Of a stretch of DNA of 64,000 nt, positions 43,301-52,691 are shown in pieces. Both the position numbers and the translations under genes were made by a program. The DNA is from Sphingomonas sp. LHG3406-1 (GTDB lineage: Bacteria; Pseudomonadota; Alphaproteobacteria; Sphingomonadales; Sphingomonadaceae). The notes beneath the pieces are model-generated. The model was given only the letters and a program-made list of their open reading frames with translations. It was not told where the DNA came from and made no database searches. Location: positions 2,078,001 to 2,142,000 of the forward strand of contig NZ_CP069128.1 in NCBI RefSeq assembly GCF_029637485.1. The letters run 5' to 3'. Numbering within the stretch: the stretch's first letter is position 1; every line of letters begins with the position of its first letter.

Positions 43301-44995
43301 GACGATTACGACCGGACCAAGCTCAGCCCCGGTGCGATGATCGTGCCGCGCAGCCAGAAGGAGATCGAACTGACGCCGGAAGCGGCTGCCGCCATCGGCG
43401 TCCAGCCCGGCATCTTCGATCCCACCAGTCTCATCAATGCCATCCTGAAGGCCCCCGTCGGCCTGATGTGGTTCGGTGGCATCGGCACCTATGTGAAGGC
43501 GCGTGCGCAGGCCAATAGCGCAGTCGGCGATCCAGCCAACGACGCGCTTCGCGTCGATGCTGCCGACCTTCGCGCCAAGGTGCTTGGCGAGGGCGCCAAC
43601 CTTGCCATCACGCAGGCCGCCCGCATCGAGTTCAGCGAGCGAGGTGGACGCTGCAATACCGACTTCATCGACAATAGTGCGGGCGTCGACTGCTCGGACA
43701 ACGAGGTCAACATCAAGATCCCGCTCAACCAGGAGATGCTGGAGGGGCGGCTGACGCTGGACGCGCGCAACGACCTGCTCGCCCGGATGACGGACGAGGT
43801 GTCCGAACTGGTGCTCGAGGACAATCGCCGGCAGACGCTGGCACTGTCGGTCGCCGAGCGGGGTGGAGTATCGGCTCTTCCCGCGCAGGTCCGGACGCTG
43901 GAGCTGCTGGAGTCGTCGGGTCGCCTCGACCGCCGCGTCGAGGGCCTGGAAGGCAGCGAGGATCTGCTCCGTCGCGCTGCGGAGAACCGAGGCCTGACCC
44001 GTCCGGAGCTGTCGGTGCTGCTCAGTCTCGCCAAGTTGAGCCTGCAGGATGCGGCTGAGGAGCTTCGGTTGGCCGAGGACCCGCTCCTCCACGATCAGCT
44101 GCTCGCGGCCTTCCCGGCGCCGCTGCGCGAAGCCCATCGCGAGGCACTGCTCAATCATCGGCTCGGAAACGAGATTCTCGCCACCAAGGTCGCCAACCGC
44201 TTCGTCAACCGGCTCGGACCGAACGTCGCGCTCGAACTGACCGAGGAAGAAGGCTGCTCGCTTGGGCAGGTGGTCGCCGCTTTCCTCACGGCCGAGCGTC
44301 TGCTGAAGCTCGACCTGTTGTGGGACCGGATGGACCAGGCCGACGTCGGCGAGGCTGCGCGGCTCGACCTCTTCGCCATGGCGGCGCAGAGCATCCGCAG
44401 CCACATGGCCGACATCCTTCGCGCCGGTGGCGGCGAGATGAGGGTGTCCGACCTCGTTGCCTTGCTCGAACCTGGCCTGCTCAAGATCGAAGCGGCCGCT
44501 CGGACGATCATCCGCGACGAGGTCCGCATGCAGGCAATGGCGCGGCACCAGTCCATCGAGGCGCTGGGCGCGAGCGAAGCCATCACCCGCGGCCTGGTCA
44601 AGCTCTACGAGCTGGACGGCGTCTTCGGCATTGCCGCGCTCGCCATGCGCAAGGAGCTGGACGCGCTGGCGCTGACCCAGGCCTATGTCCGCATCGGCGA
44701 GACGCTCGGCCTCGACTGGGCGCAGAGCCAGGCATTCCGCCTGAACCCGACCGATCACTGGGAGCGGCTGCTGGTCGCCAATCTGCTCAACGACTTCGAG
44801 CAGCTTCGCGTGGAATGGCTTGCGCGCATCCGAGGCGACGATCCGGAGGCGTCTGTCGAACGCTGGGCGGAGCGGCACGAGAAGCGCATCCTGCAGTTCC
44901 GGCGGCTGGTCGACCGCGCCCGCGGCAGCGGAACGGTGACCGTGCCGATGCTGGCGCAGATCGCCGGCCAGGCCCGCATATTGCTCGCCCGCTAG
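40370..44995 (+). CDS. gdhB: NAD-specific glutamate dehydrogenase, large (180-kDa) class
   Basis: Oxidatively deaminates glutamate to 2-oxoglutarate with NAD. The 1541 residues are typical of the large class: ACT-like regulatory domains over the first 700 or so residues, and a central catalytic core with the Lys-containing PTGAKGGFYPKQL (about residue 783) and GGIGTYVKA (dinucleotide region about 1035). A helical C-terminal domain follows. This class is controlled allosterically by arginine or TCA intermediates in other bacteria. It is followed 8 bases later by the ATP-grasp gene. Confidence 0.95.
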   Translation: MAADPRVSGTLTDAFFEALLEGALPGETEGFSRDERAEAAAFIADTAANRQPGEIALKLQSMGGEAARRFMRLVIVNDDMPFLVDSVAAVIAGHGLTVHRLLHPIVSARRDGARLVSLGEGNPESVIYVELDRADARGRQELVQGVESVLACVRAAVTDWRTMLQLMHDDAAAVSAIDAESGALLTWLADNHFTLLGHKTVAADGSIGEGLGILASAGIDLWSAEGLRAITDAVAQETRSVLLLKADRLSPVHRRVPLDVVVVRRADGALSIHAGLWTSAALRSPPTEIPVVRQRLAKLDRELGFAPASHGAKALAHAISTLPHDLLVSFEEAEVREAALTAMSLADRPRPALLLLPGALRRHLFAFVWLPRDELTTARRQAIMRLIEEAVLSSVTSWAVELGDGGLALIRLTLGFAASRPLPDVEALDAQLVDMVRGWAPAVEAELSERVGSGRATRLALTYLPGVPEDYRSRASAAEAAADILRLSALEGPEDRDVRLFRDERDRPGRLRLKLYRSGGLVPLSEAVPVLENFGFRVIEERPAALGEDSRLGHIHDFRLELPGAEMDQVLARTDVIEGAIGAVLQRHSEDDEFNQLVLLAGLDPQPVVWLRAWFRYLRQTGVAYGLMTMVDALKRSPAATRALIGWFSAAHDPARENRKGAVGAEKAAFDTALAQVKSIDDDRILRLFRNVVGATLRTNAFAPRPGEALAFKLDPKRIPGLPAPVPYREIWVYSPRVEGIHLRGGPVARGGLRWSDRRDDFRTEILGLMKAQLVKNAVIVPTGAKGGFYPKQLPSPATDREAWLAEGTESYRIFIRSLLSVTDNIVEGGVVHPEGVVVHDGNDPYFVVAADKGTATFSDVANAIALERGFWLGDAFASGGSNGYDHKAMGITAKGAWISVQRHFLEMGIDVQTQPVTVAGCGDMSGDVFGNGMLLSTAIQLVAAFDHRHIFIDPTPDPAVSWQERKRLFDLPRSSWDDYDRTKLSPGAMIVPRSQKEIELTPEAAAAIGVQPGIFDPTSLINAILKAPVGLMWFGGIGTYVKARAQANSAVGDPANDALRVDAADLRAKVLGEGANLAITQAARIEFSERGGRCNTDFIDNSAGVDCSDNEVNIKIPLNQEMLEGRLTLDARNDLLARMTDEVSELVLEDNRRQTLALSVAERGGVSALPAQVRTLELLESSGRLDRRVEGLEGSEDLLRRAAENRGLTRPELSVLLSLAKLSLQDAAEELRLAEDPLLHDQLLAAFPAPLREAHREALLNHRLGNEILATKVANRFVNRLGPNVALELTEEEGCSLGQVVAAFLTAERLLKLDLLWDRMDQADVGEAARLDLFAMAAQSIRSHMADILRAGGGEMRVSDLVALLEPGLLKIEAAARTIIRDEVRMQAMARHQSIEALGASEAITRGLVKLYELDGVFGIAALAMRKELDALALTQAYVRIGETLGLDWAQSQAFRLNPTDHWERLLVANLLNDFEQLRVEWLARIRGDDPEASVERWAERHEKRILQFRRLVDRARGSGTVTVPMLAQIAGQARILLAR

Positions 44996-45003
44996 GCCGC
45001 TGC

Positions 45004-45855
45004 GTGCGCATCGCGATGCTGACGCCCGCGCCCGACTATGTCGGGGAGTGGGACTGGGCCTTCGACATCGAGGCCAAGGCCCTGCGGGCGAGCGGCGCCG
45101 ATGTGGTGGCGGTGCCGTGGACCGAACTCGACGGACCGAACGGCTTCGACCTTGTCCTGCCGCTCGTCACCTGGGGCTATCATCTGCGACTGCCCGAGTG
45201 GATGACCCTGCTCGACCGCGCCGAAGCCGGAGGCTGGCCGATGCTCAATCCGCCGGCGCTGCTGCGCTGGAACAGCGACAAGGCCTATCTGGCCGAGCTC
45301 GGAGCCAAGGGGATCGCCAGCGTACCGACGCTTGAAGTGGACCATCTGAACGAGGCCGCACTGACCGCCGCTCATGGCGTGCTCGGCAGCGACGAGCTGG
45401 TGATCAAGCCGCCGGTGTCGGCAGGGGCCTGGGGCACTTACCGGCTGGGCAAGGGGGAGCCCGTCCCGGCCGAGGTGCACGGGCAGCGCATGCTGATCCA
45501 GCCATGGCTGCCGTCGGTGGTCAGCGAGGGCGAATATAGCCTGATCCTGTTCGGCGGCCGCTTTTCGCACAGCGTTGCCAAGCGACCGAGGTCGGGCGAC
45601 TTCCGGGTCCAGCCCGATCACGGCGGATCAACCGAACCGTGTGCGCTGCCCGAAGGTGCCATGGCGCTCGCCGAAGCCGCGCTGGCCGCCGCGCCTGCGC
45701 TCGCGACCTACGCTCGTGTCGACCTCATCCGTGGACCTGACGGCGCGCTGCAATTGATGGAGCTGGAGCTGATCGAGCCTGCCCTGTTCCTGCATTGCGT
45801 GCCCGACGCAAAGGCGCGTTTCGCGCAAGCCATCCTGACCGCCCGCCCGGCCTAG
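45004..45855 (+). CDS. ATP-grasp domain protein
   Basis: A 283-residue protein. The N-terminal part (MLTPAPDYVGEWDWAFDI, WTELDGPNGFDLVLPLVTW) precedes an ATP-grasp core with LRWNSDKAYLAELGAKG, VIKPPVSAGAWGT and QPWLPSVVSEGEYSLI. Metal-binding type residues occur in LMELELIEPALFL. Similar proteins (cycloserine- or glutathione-synthetase-like) ligate small molecules; the substrate is unknown. GTG 45004 was chosen as the first start after the glutamate dehydrogenase stop. Confidence 0.85.
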   Translation: MRIAMLTPAPDYVGEWDWAFDIEAKALRASGADVVAVPWTELDGPNGFDLVLPLVTWGYHLRLPEWMTLLDRAEAGGWPMLNPPALLRWNSDKAYLAELGAKGIASVPTLEVDHLNEAALTAAHGVLGSDELVIKPPVSAGAWGTYRLGKGEPVPAEVHGQRMLIQPWLPSVVSEGEYSLILFGGRFSHSVAKRPRSGDFRVQPDHGGSTEPCALPEGAMALAEAALAAAPALATYARVDLIRGPDGALQLMELELIEPALFLHCVPDAKARFAQAILTARPA

Positions 45856-46091
45856 CCGCCGAGTGCGCTGCCGAACAGCCACTGGCGCAACGCGCTGGTG
45901 AGGTTGGGCGGATCGGCGACCTTGAGCCGTGCCTCGTCCACCTCGGCGACGAGGGCGTTGACGGGCATGGCGGCATCGCGCGCAGCGATCTCGAGCGCCC
46001 GCCAGAAGATGGGTTCGAGGCTGATGCTGGTCTGGTGACCGCGGATGAGGACGCTGCGCTTGACGGGCGGCGAATAGGTAACGGTCTCCAA
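45852..46091 (-). CDS. ribbon-helix-helix (RHH_4) protein
   Basis: A 79-residue protein with KRSVLIRGHQTSISLEPIFW and ALEIAARDAAMPVNALVAEVD, the RHH_4 signature of small alphaproteobacterial regulators that have a DNA-binding beta strand and two helices. TTG 46091 gives METVTYSPPVKRS; GGAG lies 8 bases upstream. It is downstream of phaB on the same strand with a 89-base gap. Targets are unknown. Its end overlaps the ATP-grasp stop by 4 bases. Confidence 0.82.
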   Translation of the reverse strand: METVTYSPPVKRSVLIRGHQTSISLEPIFWRALEIAARDAAMPVNALVAEVDEARLKVADPPNLTSALRQWLFGSALGG

Positions 46092-46180
46092 GGCCCAAGC
46101 TCCACTGGACGTCGCCCGGATGAAGGATGCGGCGTCGGTCTCGAAGGCCAACGCCGCAAGTCCTTCCGGGGTTCGTCCGG

Positions 46181-46903
46181 TCAGTACATGTGCTGGCCGC
46201 CGTTGATCGACAGGGTCGAGCCGGTGACGAAGCCCGCATTCTCTTCGGTCAGGAAGATCACTCCGCGAGCGATTTCGTCGGCGCGGCCGAGGCGACCGAC
46301 GGGGATGCGCGCGACGATCTTTCCGAGAACATCCTCGGGAACGGCGGCGACCATGTCGGTGTCGATGTAGCCCGGCGCGATGGCATTGACGGTCACGCCC
46401 ACGCGCGCGCCCTCCTGCGCCAGCGCCTTGGTGAAGCCGTGGATGCCGGATTTTGCGGCGGCATAGTTGACCTGGCCATATTGGCCGGCCTGGCCATTGA
46501 TGGAGCCGATGTTGACGATCCGGCCATAGCCCCGCGCCACCATGCCGTCCCACACCGCCTTCGCCATGTTGAAACAGCCGCCGAGATTGGTGTCGATGAC
46601 CTCCTGCCACTTGGCATGGTCCATCCGCTTCATTGTCGTGTCGCGGGTGATTCCGGCATTGTTGACCAGCACGTCGACGGGCCCGAGCGCCTCCTCGACC
46701 CACCGGACCCCGGCGATGCACGCCTCATGGTCGCTGACGTCCCACTTGAAGGCCTGGATCCCGGTCCGATCGGTAAAGTCGCGGGCGCGCTCCTCGTTGC
46801 CGGCGTAATTGGCGGCGACGGTCATGCCGGCATCCTTCAGGGCGACGCTGATCGCCTCGCCGATGCCGCGTGTTCCACCGGTGACGATCGCAACCCTGGC
46901 CAT
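46181..46903 (-). CDS. phaB: acetoacetyl-CoA reductase
   Basis: NADPH-dependent short-chain dehydrogenase reducing acetoacetyl-CoA to (R)-3-hydroxybutyryl-CoA for polyhydroxyalkanoate synthesis. The 240 residues have the cofactor motif GGTRGIGEA, NNAGITRD, the catalytic YAAAKSG and PGYIDTDMV. PhaB is a close match in length and motif; no phaA or phaC is nearby. Its product links to the acyl-CoA and acetoacetate metabolism of the window only loosely. Confidence 0.9.
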   Translation of the reverse strand: MARVAIVTGGTRGIGEAISVALKDAGMTVAANYAGNEERARDFTDRTGIQAFKWDVSDHEACIAGVRWVEEALGPVDVLVNNAGITRDTTMKRMDHAKWQEVIDTNLGGCFNMAKAVWDGMVARGYGRIVNIGSINGQAGQYGQVNYAAAKSGIHGFTKALAQEGARVGVTVNAIAPGYIDTDMVAAVPEDVLGKIVARIPVGRLGRADEIARGVIFLTEENAGFVTGSTLSINGGQHMY

Positions 46904-46933
46904 GTGATTCTCCCCTAATCGGCGAGGGATAGC

Positions 46934-47941
46934 CTAGGCAGGCGCTATCCACCCCGCAAGCTCGCGGCGCATCAGGGCTTCGAGCATGTCCGTGCCGATG
47001 TCGCCGTCGTTGAGGCAGTCGAGCCGGGCGAAATGGGTGCCGCCGGCTTTCTCGAAATCCTCCTTGCCGCGGATGCCCAGTTCCTCGACGGTTTCCAGGC
47101 AGTCGGCGGAGAAGCCGGGGGCGGCGATCGCGACGCGGGTGACGCCCTGCGCGGGATAGGCCTTCAGCACGTCGTCCGTCGCAGGCTCCAGCCATTTGTC
47201 GCGGCCAAAGCGGGATTGGAAGCTGGTGTCGGTTGCGACCTTCAGCCTCTCGCCCAGCAGCCGCGCCGTCTTGCGGCAATGGCAGTGGTAGGGATCGCCC
47301 TTGCGCAATGTCCGCTCGGGCATGCCATGGTAGGAGAGCAAGAGCCGCTGCGGCTCGAAGTCGAGCGTGGCCATCTGCCGCTCGAGGTCGGCCTTCAGCG
47401 CCTCGATATATTCGTCCGCGTCATGGTAGGGCGGGAGCGTGCGCAGCGCCGGCTGCCAGCGCATGCCGGCGAGCGTCGCGAAGGCATGGTCATTCGCCGT
47501 CGCCGTCGTGGCGGCGCAATATTGCGGGTAGAGGGGCGCGAGCAGGATGCGCTCGCAGCCGCTGTCCTTCATTGCCGTCAAGCGGTCCGGGATCGAAGGG
47601 TTGCCGTAGCGCATCGCCCAGTCGACCCGCACGTCCTGCCCAAGCCGCTCCTGAAGCTTGAGTGCCTGCCGCTTGGTGATGGCTGCGAGAGGGGAGCCGT
47701 CCTCGCTCCATACCTGCGCATAGGCATGCGCCGACTTGGCGGGCCGGGTGCGCAGCACGATGCCGTGCAGGATCGGCTTCCAGATCGCGCGCGGGATCTC
47801 GATTACCCGGGGATCAGACAGGAATTCGGCCAGATACTTGCGCACGGCCGGGACGTCCGACGAGTCGGGCGTGCCGAGGTTGATCAGCAGCAGGCCGACC
47901 TTGCGCGGCGGGATGGAAGGATGATCAGAGGGAGGAAGCAT
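46934..47941 (-). CDS. hemH: ferrochelatase
   Basis: Inserts iron(II) into protoporphyrin IX to make heme. The 335 residues include LLINLGTPDSS near the start, the catalytic His in LSYHGMPERT, and CHCRKTARLL, followed by the C-terminal cysteine-bearing FSADCLETVEELGIRGKE. ATG 47941 was chosen; an upstream ATG would overlap the molybdoenzyme gene. It is transcribed leftward, 5 bases after the molybdoenzyme stop. Confidence 0.95.
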   Translation of the reverse strand: MLPPSDHPSIPPRKVGLLLINLGTPDSSDVPAVRKYLAEFLSDPRVIEIPRAIWKPILHGIVLRTRPAKSAHAYAQVWSEDGSPLAAITKRQALKLQERLGQDVRVDWAMRYGNPSIPDRLTAMKDSGCERILLAPLYPQYCAATTATANDHAFATLAGMRWQPALRTLPPYHDADEYIEALKADLERQMATLDFEPQRLLLSYHGMPERTLRKGDPYHCHCRKTARLLGERLKVATDTSFQSRFGRDKWLEPATDDVLKAYPAQGVTRVAIAAPGFSADCLETVEELGIRGKEDFEKAGGTHFARLDCLNDGDIGTDMLEALMRRELAGWIAPA

Positions 47942-47945
47942 CGGC

Positions 47946-50081
47946 TCAGGACATCGGGTCGAAGGGCAGGCTGCGCAAGCGCCGCCCGGTTGCCGCCGCA
48001 AGGGCGTTGCCGACCGCTGCGGGGGCAGCGGCCGGACCAAGGCCATTCACACCGCCAGGCGCTTCGCCGCTAGCCAGTATTTCGACCAGTATCTCGGGTC
48101 CGCCGGCGAGACCGGGGGCCTGCGGCTCCAAGGGCCCGAGCACGCGGCCGTGACGAAAGGAAGGCGCGCGTGAGGTCACCTGGCCGATCGCCGCCAGCAT
48201 CCCGCCCTCGATCTGCTGACGGACCAGCGCCGGGTTCACCACCTTTCCGCAGTCCACCACCGCCACCAGCCGGCTCACTTCCACCCTGCCCCCTGCTCCG
48301 ACCTGCGCCTGCCCGACCAATGCGATGTGGCTGCCATAGCCGCTGAAGGCGGAAAGTCCCATCTGGCTTCCCGGGCCGCCGCCGTCCCAGCCGCCCAGCG
48401 TCGTCGCCCGGACCAGGCAGCGGGCAAGGCGGGGGTTTCCCGAAAGAAGCGCGATGCGCTGGCTCAAAGGGTCGCGTCCACCGATCCGCGCCAGTTCGTC
48501 GAGGAAGCTTTCCGTGAAGAAGGTGAGGACCGGGTGCAATTCGCCGCGGTGATAGCCGATGCGGATCGGCAGCCCGGCATTCGCCGCTTCGATCGCCACA
48601 TGCGGAATGGAATAGGGAAGCGGCACCACCGACGCGCTACGAAACTGCCCGCCCTCCCGGCCGAGCAGCCGCTTCATGGCCGCGCTCGTACCGTCCTCGC
48701 CCACCAGCCGCAGCCGCCAGCCCGCAATGCTTCCGTCCGGAAGTGGACGGGCAAACAGCCGCGCCTTGATCGGCGAACGGACGGCATCGCCGCGCAGCTG
48801 CTCCGTGCGACCGAGCGTCGCCTGCACGGGGCGGCCGGTTCGCCTTGCAAGGGCGGCCGCGGCGGGCACCAGCTCGGCTTCCAGCGCTGAGCCGCCCTGG
48901 CCGCCGACTGGCATGGCGTAGAGGATGGTATCGCCAAGGCCGACGCCAGCCGCATCGGCAGCGGCGCGCCGGGCCAGCTCCGGTGCCTGGCTAGCCGCCC
49001 AGACTTCGAGCAGGCCGTCCCTCAAGCGCGCCGTGGCGCTCGGTGGCTCGAGATCCTGGTGGAGCGCGGCTGCGGACGAATAGGTGGCGGCGAGCGGCCG
49101 CACCCCTTCGAAGATGCCGTCCACGTCGCCGACCGAATGGAGGAGCTCGAAATCCTCGCCAGCCAGTGCGCGGTCGAGCGCGTCGGCGATGACGAGGTCG
49201 TTGCCGCCAGCCGGGCCGAAGCTCCGGATGTTCGCGCGGGCAAGCGCACTTTCCGCTGCCCACCAATCTTCGGCGAGGGCCGCGACCCAGCCGTCGCCTT
49301 GCTCGAACTGGATACCCTGCGGTGGCGGCGAGTCGATGCGGACGGGTCCGCCACCCGAGCGCCGAAGCGAGGCGTGCAGCAGGCCGGGCAGACGCACGTC
49401 GCCGGCGAAGCGGAGCCGCCCCTGCGCCTTGGGCAAGGCATCGAGGCGCGGAAGCGGCCTGGCGGCGAGGGTGCCGGCAGAAGCGCGGAGCGGTGCCTCC
49501 TTCGGAAGATCGCGTCCTGCCGCCGCCTCGGCCAGGGCGGCGAAGGGCAGGCGTTTGCCTTCGTGGGTCACAAAGCCATCCGCGCTGTCGCACTCGCCCG
49601 CGGCGACGCTCCAGCGATCCGCCGCCTCGGCGATCAGCAGCGCCCGCGCCGCCGCCGCCGCCTGACGCACCGGCGCTTCCATCGCCCGGATGCTGGTCGA
49701 GCCGGCGGTGATCCGCGTGGCACCTTCGGGAAGCGACCAGGACCGCGCGTCACCATCGAACCAGCCTTCGCCGTCCGCCAGGCGATTGTCCCACCGGCTG
49801 CCCGCCCGCGCCGGAGCGACCTCGATGGTCTCCCACGCGGCGCCAAGCTCGTCGGCGGCGACCTGAGCGAGACCCGTCCAGACGCCCTGTCCAGTCTCCA
49901 CCTGCGGCACGGCCACGGTCACCCGCCCGTCCTTGCCGATCGCCAACGCCGGACCCAGCAGCGCGGCATCCTTGCTCCCAAGCAGGCTCGCCCGCTCACC
50001 GCGCGGCCATACGGCCCAGCCGACGGCCAGCCCGACCGCGGCGCCGCCGCCCACCAGCAGGGTGCGGCGGGTCAGCTTCAA
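47946..50081 (-). CDS. Tat-exported molybdopterin-dehydrogenase-like large subunit, catalytic Glu apparently lost
   Basis: A 711-residue protein resembling the IorB-type large subunit of xanthine dehydrogenase-family enzymes. A twin-arginine signal (TRRTLLVGGG, residues 5-14) and helix precede DGRVTVAVPQVETGQGVWTG and later GGQGGSALEAELVPAAA. At the C-terminus the family motif GVGE, whose Glu is the proton acceptor, reads GVNGLG before PAAVGNALAAATGRRLRSLP. TTG 50081 overlaps the acyl-CoA ligase stop (TTGA). The usual 2Fe-2S partner subunit is not adjacent. Whether it is active is doubtful. Confidence 0.82.
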   Translation of the reverse strand: MKLTRRTLLVGGGAAVGLAVGWAVWPRGERASLLGSKDAALLGPALAIGKDGRVTVAVPQVETGQGVWTGLAQVAADELGAAWETIEVAPARAGSRWDNRLADGEGWFDGDARSWSLPEGATRITAGSTSIRAMEAPVRQAAAAARALLIAEAADRWSVAAGECDSADGFVTHEGKRLPFAALAEAAAGRDLPKEAPLRASAGTLAARPLPRLDALPKAQGRLRFAGDVRLPGLLHASLRRSGGGPVRIDSPPPQGIQFEQGDGWVAALAEDWWAAESALARANIRSFGPAGGNDLVIADALDRALAGEDFELLHSVGDVDGIFEGVRPLAATYSSAAALHQDLEPPSATARLRDGLLEVWAASQAPELARRAAADAAGVGLGDTILYAMPVGGQGGSALEAELVPAAAALARRTGRPVQATLGRTEQLRGDAVRSPIKARLFARPLPDGSIAGWRLRLVGEDGTSAAMKRLLGREGGQFRSASVVPLPYSIPHVAIEAANAGLPIRIGYHRGELHPVLTFFTESFLDELARIGGRDPLSQRIALLSGNPRLARCLVRATTLGGWDGGGPGSQMGLSAFSGYGSHIALVGQAQVGAGGRVEVSRLVAVVDCGKVVNPALVRQQIEGGMLAAIGQVTSRAPSFRHGRVLGPLEPQAPGLAGGPEILVEILASGEAPGGVNGLGPAAAPAAVGNALAAATGRRLRSLPFDPMS

Positions 50082-51745
50082 GAAGCGTAGTGCGCCTTGA
50101 GCGCGACCCGGTCGATCTTGCCGGTGCCGAGCCGCGGCAGGCTGTCGGTCGCGAAGATGAAGCGCGCCGGCACCTTGAAGGCTGCCAGGCGCGGCTCGAG
50201 GAAGGCGCGCAGGTCGGCCTCGCCGAGGTCGCTTCCCTCCGCCGGCAGGACCACCGCGACCGGCACTTCGCCCAGCCGTTCGTCGGGAGCGCCGAACACC
50301 GCCGCTTCGGCCACCGCTTCGCAGGAGTAGATCGCAGCTTCGACTTCGGCCGAACTGATATTCTCGCCGCCGCGGATGATGATGTCCTTCTTGCGGTCGA
50401 CGATGAACAGATATCCGTCCTCGTCGATGTAGCCGATGTCGCCGGTCTTGAGGTAGCCGTCGGCCGTGAAGGCCGCGACCGTCGCTTCGGGGTTCTTCCA
50501 ATAGCCCTTGATGTTGGCGGCCGAACGGATCGCCACTTCGCCCCGTTCGCCGACCGGCAGGTGGGCGTCGCCGGCACCGAGGATGGCGAGGTCCACGAAG
50601 GGCAGAGCGCGGCCGGTCGAGGCCGGCTTGGCGATGTAGTTGCCCCAGAAATTACCGCAGCCGACCGCATTGGTCTCGGTCAGGCCATAGCCGAGCGCCG
50701 GCTGGGCGGTGTCGAAGCTGTCCTTCAGCCGCTGGACGTGCGCGACCGGCCGCGGCGCGCCACCCGCGGCGATGTCGGTCAGGCTGGAGAGGTCATGGTG
50801 CTCGCGATCGGGATGGCTCATCATCTCGAGGCTCATCGTCGGAACGCCGACGAAATAGGTGATCTTCTCCTGGGCGATCAGGCGCAGCGCTTCGCCCGCG
50901 TCCCACTTGGGCATGAGCACCATGCCGCGGCCGATGACGAAGCTGTTGAGCAGCACCGGCACCTCCCCGGTGACATGGAACAGTGGCACGTTGAGCAGGG
51001 TCTTGGGTGGGTTACTGGGCTCCGACCCCATGCTCTGCATGATGCCGAGCAGGCACATGATGCTGGTCGCGTAAGTGTAGACGCCCTGGGTCACCGCCCG
51101 GTGCGTCGACAGCGCGCCCTTGGCGCCGCCGGTCGAACCGGAGGTGAAGAGGATGGTGGCGTCGTCTTCAGGGCCGATCTCGGGCAGCGCGACGTCGCTT
51201 GCCGCGCCCTCGGTCAGCGGGGCGATGGCCTCCACGATCGGCCGCTCGATCGGCAGCGCGACGATCGGCCACGGTCCGCATGCGGCGGCGATGCGCCTGG
51301 CGCGCGGTTCGTCGGCGATGATCAACCTGGGCTCGGTCAGTTCGAGCGCATGGCTCATCTCCGCGCTCTGCCACCAGCCGTTCAGCAAGGTGGAGATGCC
51401 GCCCGCCTTGAGCACGGCCATGTGGGCGACGATCCAGCTCGGGCAGTTCCGCATGGCGATGCCAACCCGGTCCCCCTTGGCGATGCCATGGCGTCCGACC
51501 AGTGCCCTGGCGAGATCGTCCGACACCCGGTCCAGGTCGGCGAAGGTCAGCCGTTCATCGCCGGCGATCACCGCCTCGACCTGACCGTTCAGCGCGCAGA
51601 AGACCTTGAAGAAGCCCGGCAGGGTGGCAGGAAAGTTGGCCACGACGCGCCGGCCTTGCTCGTCCGTGTCCACCACCACCCGTCCGCCCGGCCCCGTGAC
51701 CGCCGCGAGGACGGCGTCATAACGTTGGTCGAGCTCGGTCGGCAT
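50078..51745 (-). CDS. acyl-CoA synthetase (AMP-forming, class I adenylate-forming)
   Basis: A 555-residue enzyme. The P-loop is [16 protein letters not shown], the adenine motif is [10 protein letters not shown], the hinge is [13 protein letters not shown], and the C-terminal domain has the Lys-containing [12 protein letters not shown]. This activates a carboxylic acid as the acyl-adenylate and transfers it to CoA. The substrate is unknown; motifs fit medium- or long-chain or aryl acids. It overlaps the molybdoenzyme start by 4 bases, so they are co-expressed. Confidence 0.9.
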   Translation of the reverse strand: MPTELDQRYDAVLAAVTGPGGRVVVDTDEQGRRVVANFPATLPGFFKVFCALNGQVEAVIAGDERLTFADLDRVSDDLARALVGRHGIAKGDRVGIAMRNCPSWIVAHMAVLKAGGISTLLNGWWQSAEMSHALELTEPRLIIADEPRARRIAAACGPWPIVALPIERPIVEAIAPLTEGAASDVALPEIGPEDDATILFTSGSTGGAKGALSTHRAVTQGVYTYATSIMCLLGIMQSMGSEPSNPPKTLLNVPLFHVTGEVPVLLNSFVIGRGMVLMPKWDAGEALRLIAQEKITYFVGVPTMSLEMMSHPDREHHDLSSLTDIAAGGAPRPVAHVQRLKDSFDTAQPALGYGLTETNAVGCGNFWGNYIAKPASTGRALPFVDLAILGAGDAHLPVGERGEVAIRSAANIKGYWKNPEATVAAFTADGYLKTGDIGYIDEDGYLFIVDRKKDIIIRGGENISSAEVEAAIYSCEAVAEAAVFGAPDERLGEVPVAVVLPAEGSDLGEADLRAFLEPRLAAFKVPARFIFATDSLPRLGTGKIDRVALKAHYAS

Positions 51746-51815
51746 GGTCGCGGGTCTCCTTGGCCTTTGCTGTGCGCCCTCTTATGAGACGTTCGCACCA
51801 CGAGGGAAGTGCCGA

Positions 51816-52691
51816 ATGAACGATGTAACATCTGCGGGAATCGACTTTACCAGTCTCGGACTCAGCCCGGTCGCCCTCGACCTGGGGTTCTTCGAGCTGC
51901 GCTGGTACAGCCTGGCCTATCTCGCCGGTATCTTCCTCGGCTACTGGTACATGCTCCGGTTGATCCGCCAACCCGGCTCGCCCATGGCCCGCCGCCATGC
52001 CGACGACCTCGTCTTCTACGCCTCCCTCGGCGTGATCCTCGGTGGCCGGCTCGGCTACGTCCTCTTCTACCGGCCGGGGTTCTATTTCGACAATCCGCTC
52101 GAGATCGTCCGGCTGTGGGACGGCGGAATGAGCTTCCACGGCGGCGTGATCGGCACCAGCGTCGGCATCATCTATCTCAGCTGGAAGGAAAAGCTGAACT
52201 GGCTGCGCGTGCATGACTATGTCGCCTGCGTGGTACCGATCGGCCTGTTCACCGGCCGCCTTGCCAATTTCGTCAACGCCGAATTGTGGGGAGCCCCCAC
52301 CACGGTGCCCTGGGCCGTCCGCTTCCCCGAGGTGATCGACGGTGTGCGCCAGCTTGGCCCGGCCCGCCACCCGAGCCAGCTCTACGAGGCCGCGCTCGAA
52401 GGCCTTGTGCTCTTCATCGTCCTCGCGGTCATGTTCTGGAAGACGCGCGCGCGCTACCAGCCGGGCCTGCTGGTCGGCACCTTCACCTTCCTCTACGGCG
52501 TCTTCCGCTTCGGGGTGGAGTTCATCCGCGAGCCCGACGACCACCTGCGCGGCTTTGCCGAGACCACCGGGCTGCACATGGGCCAGTGGCTGTGCGTGCC
52601 GATGATCATCCTCGGCCTCTACCTGATGGTCACCGCCGCCGGCCGCCGCCAGCGCGTCGAGAGCATCACGGGGCAGGAGAGCGTCGCCTGA
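51816..52691 (+). CDS. lgt: phosphatidylglycerol--prolipoprotein diacylglyceryl transferase
   Basis: Attaches diacylglycerol to the lipobox cysteine of prolipoproteins. The 291 residues form about seven helices with MSFHGGVIG, the Lgt signature [13 protein letters not shown], and HPSQLYEA, followed by REPD. ATG 51816 was chosen for the usual start and a GAGGGAAG nearby. It overlaps the MidA-like gene (CTGA) and is divergent from the acyl-CoA ligase. Confidence 0.95.
   Translation: MNDVTSAGIDFTSLGLSPVALDLGFFELRWYSLAYLAGIFLGYWYMLRLIRQPGSPMARRHADDLVFYASLGVILGGRLGYVLFYRPGFYFDNPLEIVRLWDGGMSFHGGVIGTSVGIIYLSWKEKLNWLRVHDYVACVVPIGLFTGRLANFVNAELWGAPTTVPWAVRFPEVIDGVRQLGPARHPSQLYEAALEGLVLFIVLAVMFWKTRARYQPGLLVGTFTFLYGVFRFGVEFIREPDDHLRGFAETTGLHMGQWLCVPMIILGLYLMVTAAGRRQRVESITGQESVA

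Noticed and set aside
42278..44878. An 866-codon open frame antisense to glutamate dehydrogenase
   Set aside because: Composition is that of a codon-mirror of a real gene, with no domain; the sense gene is fully conserved.
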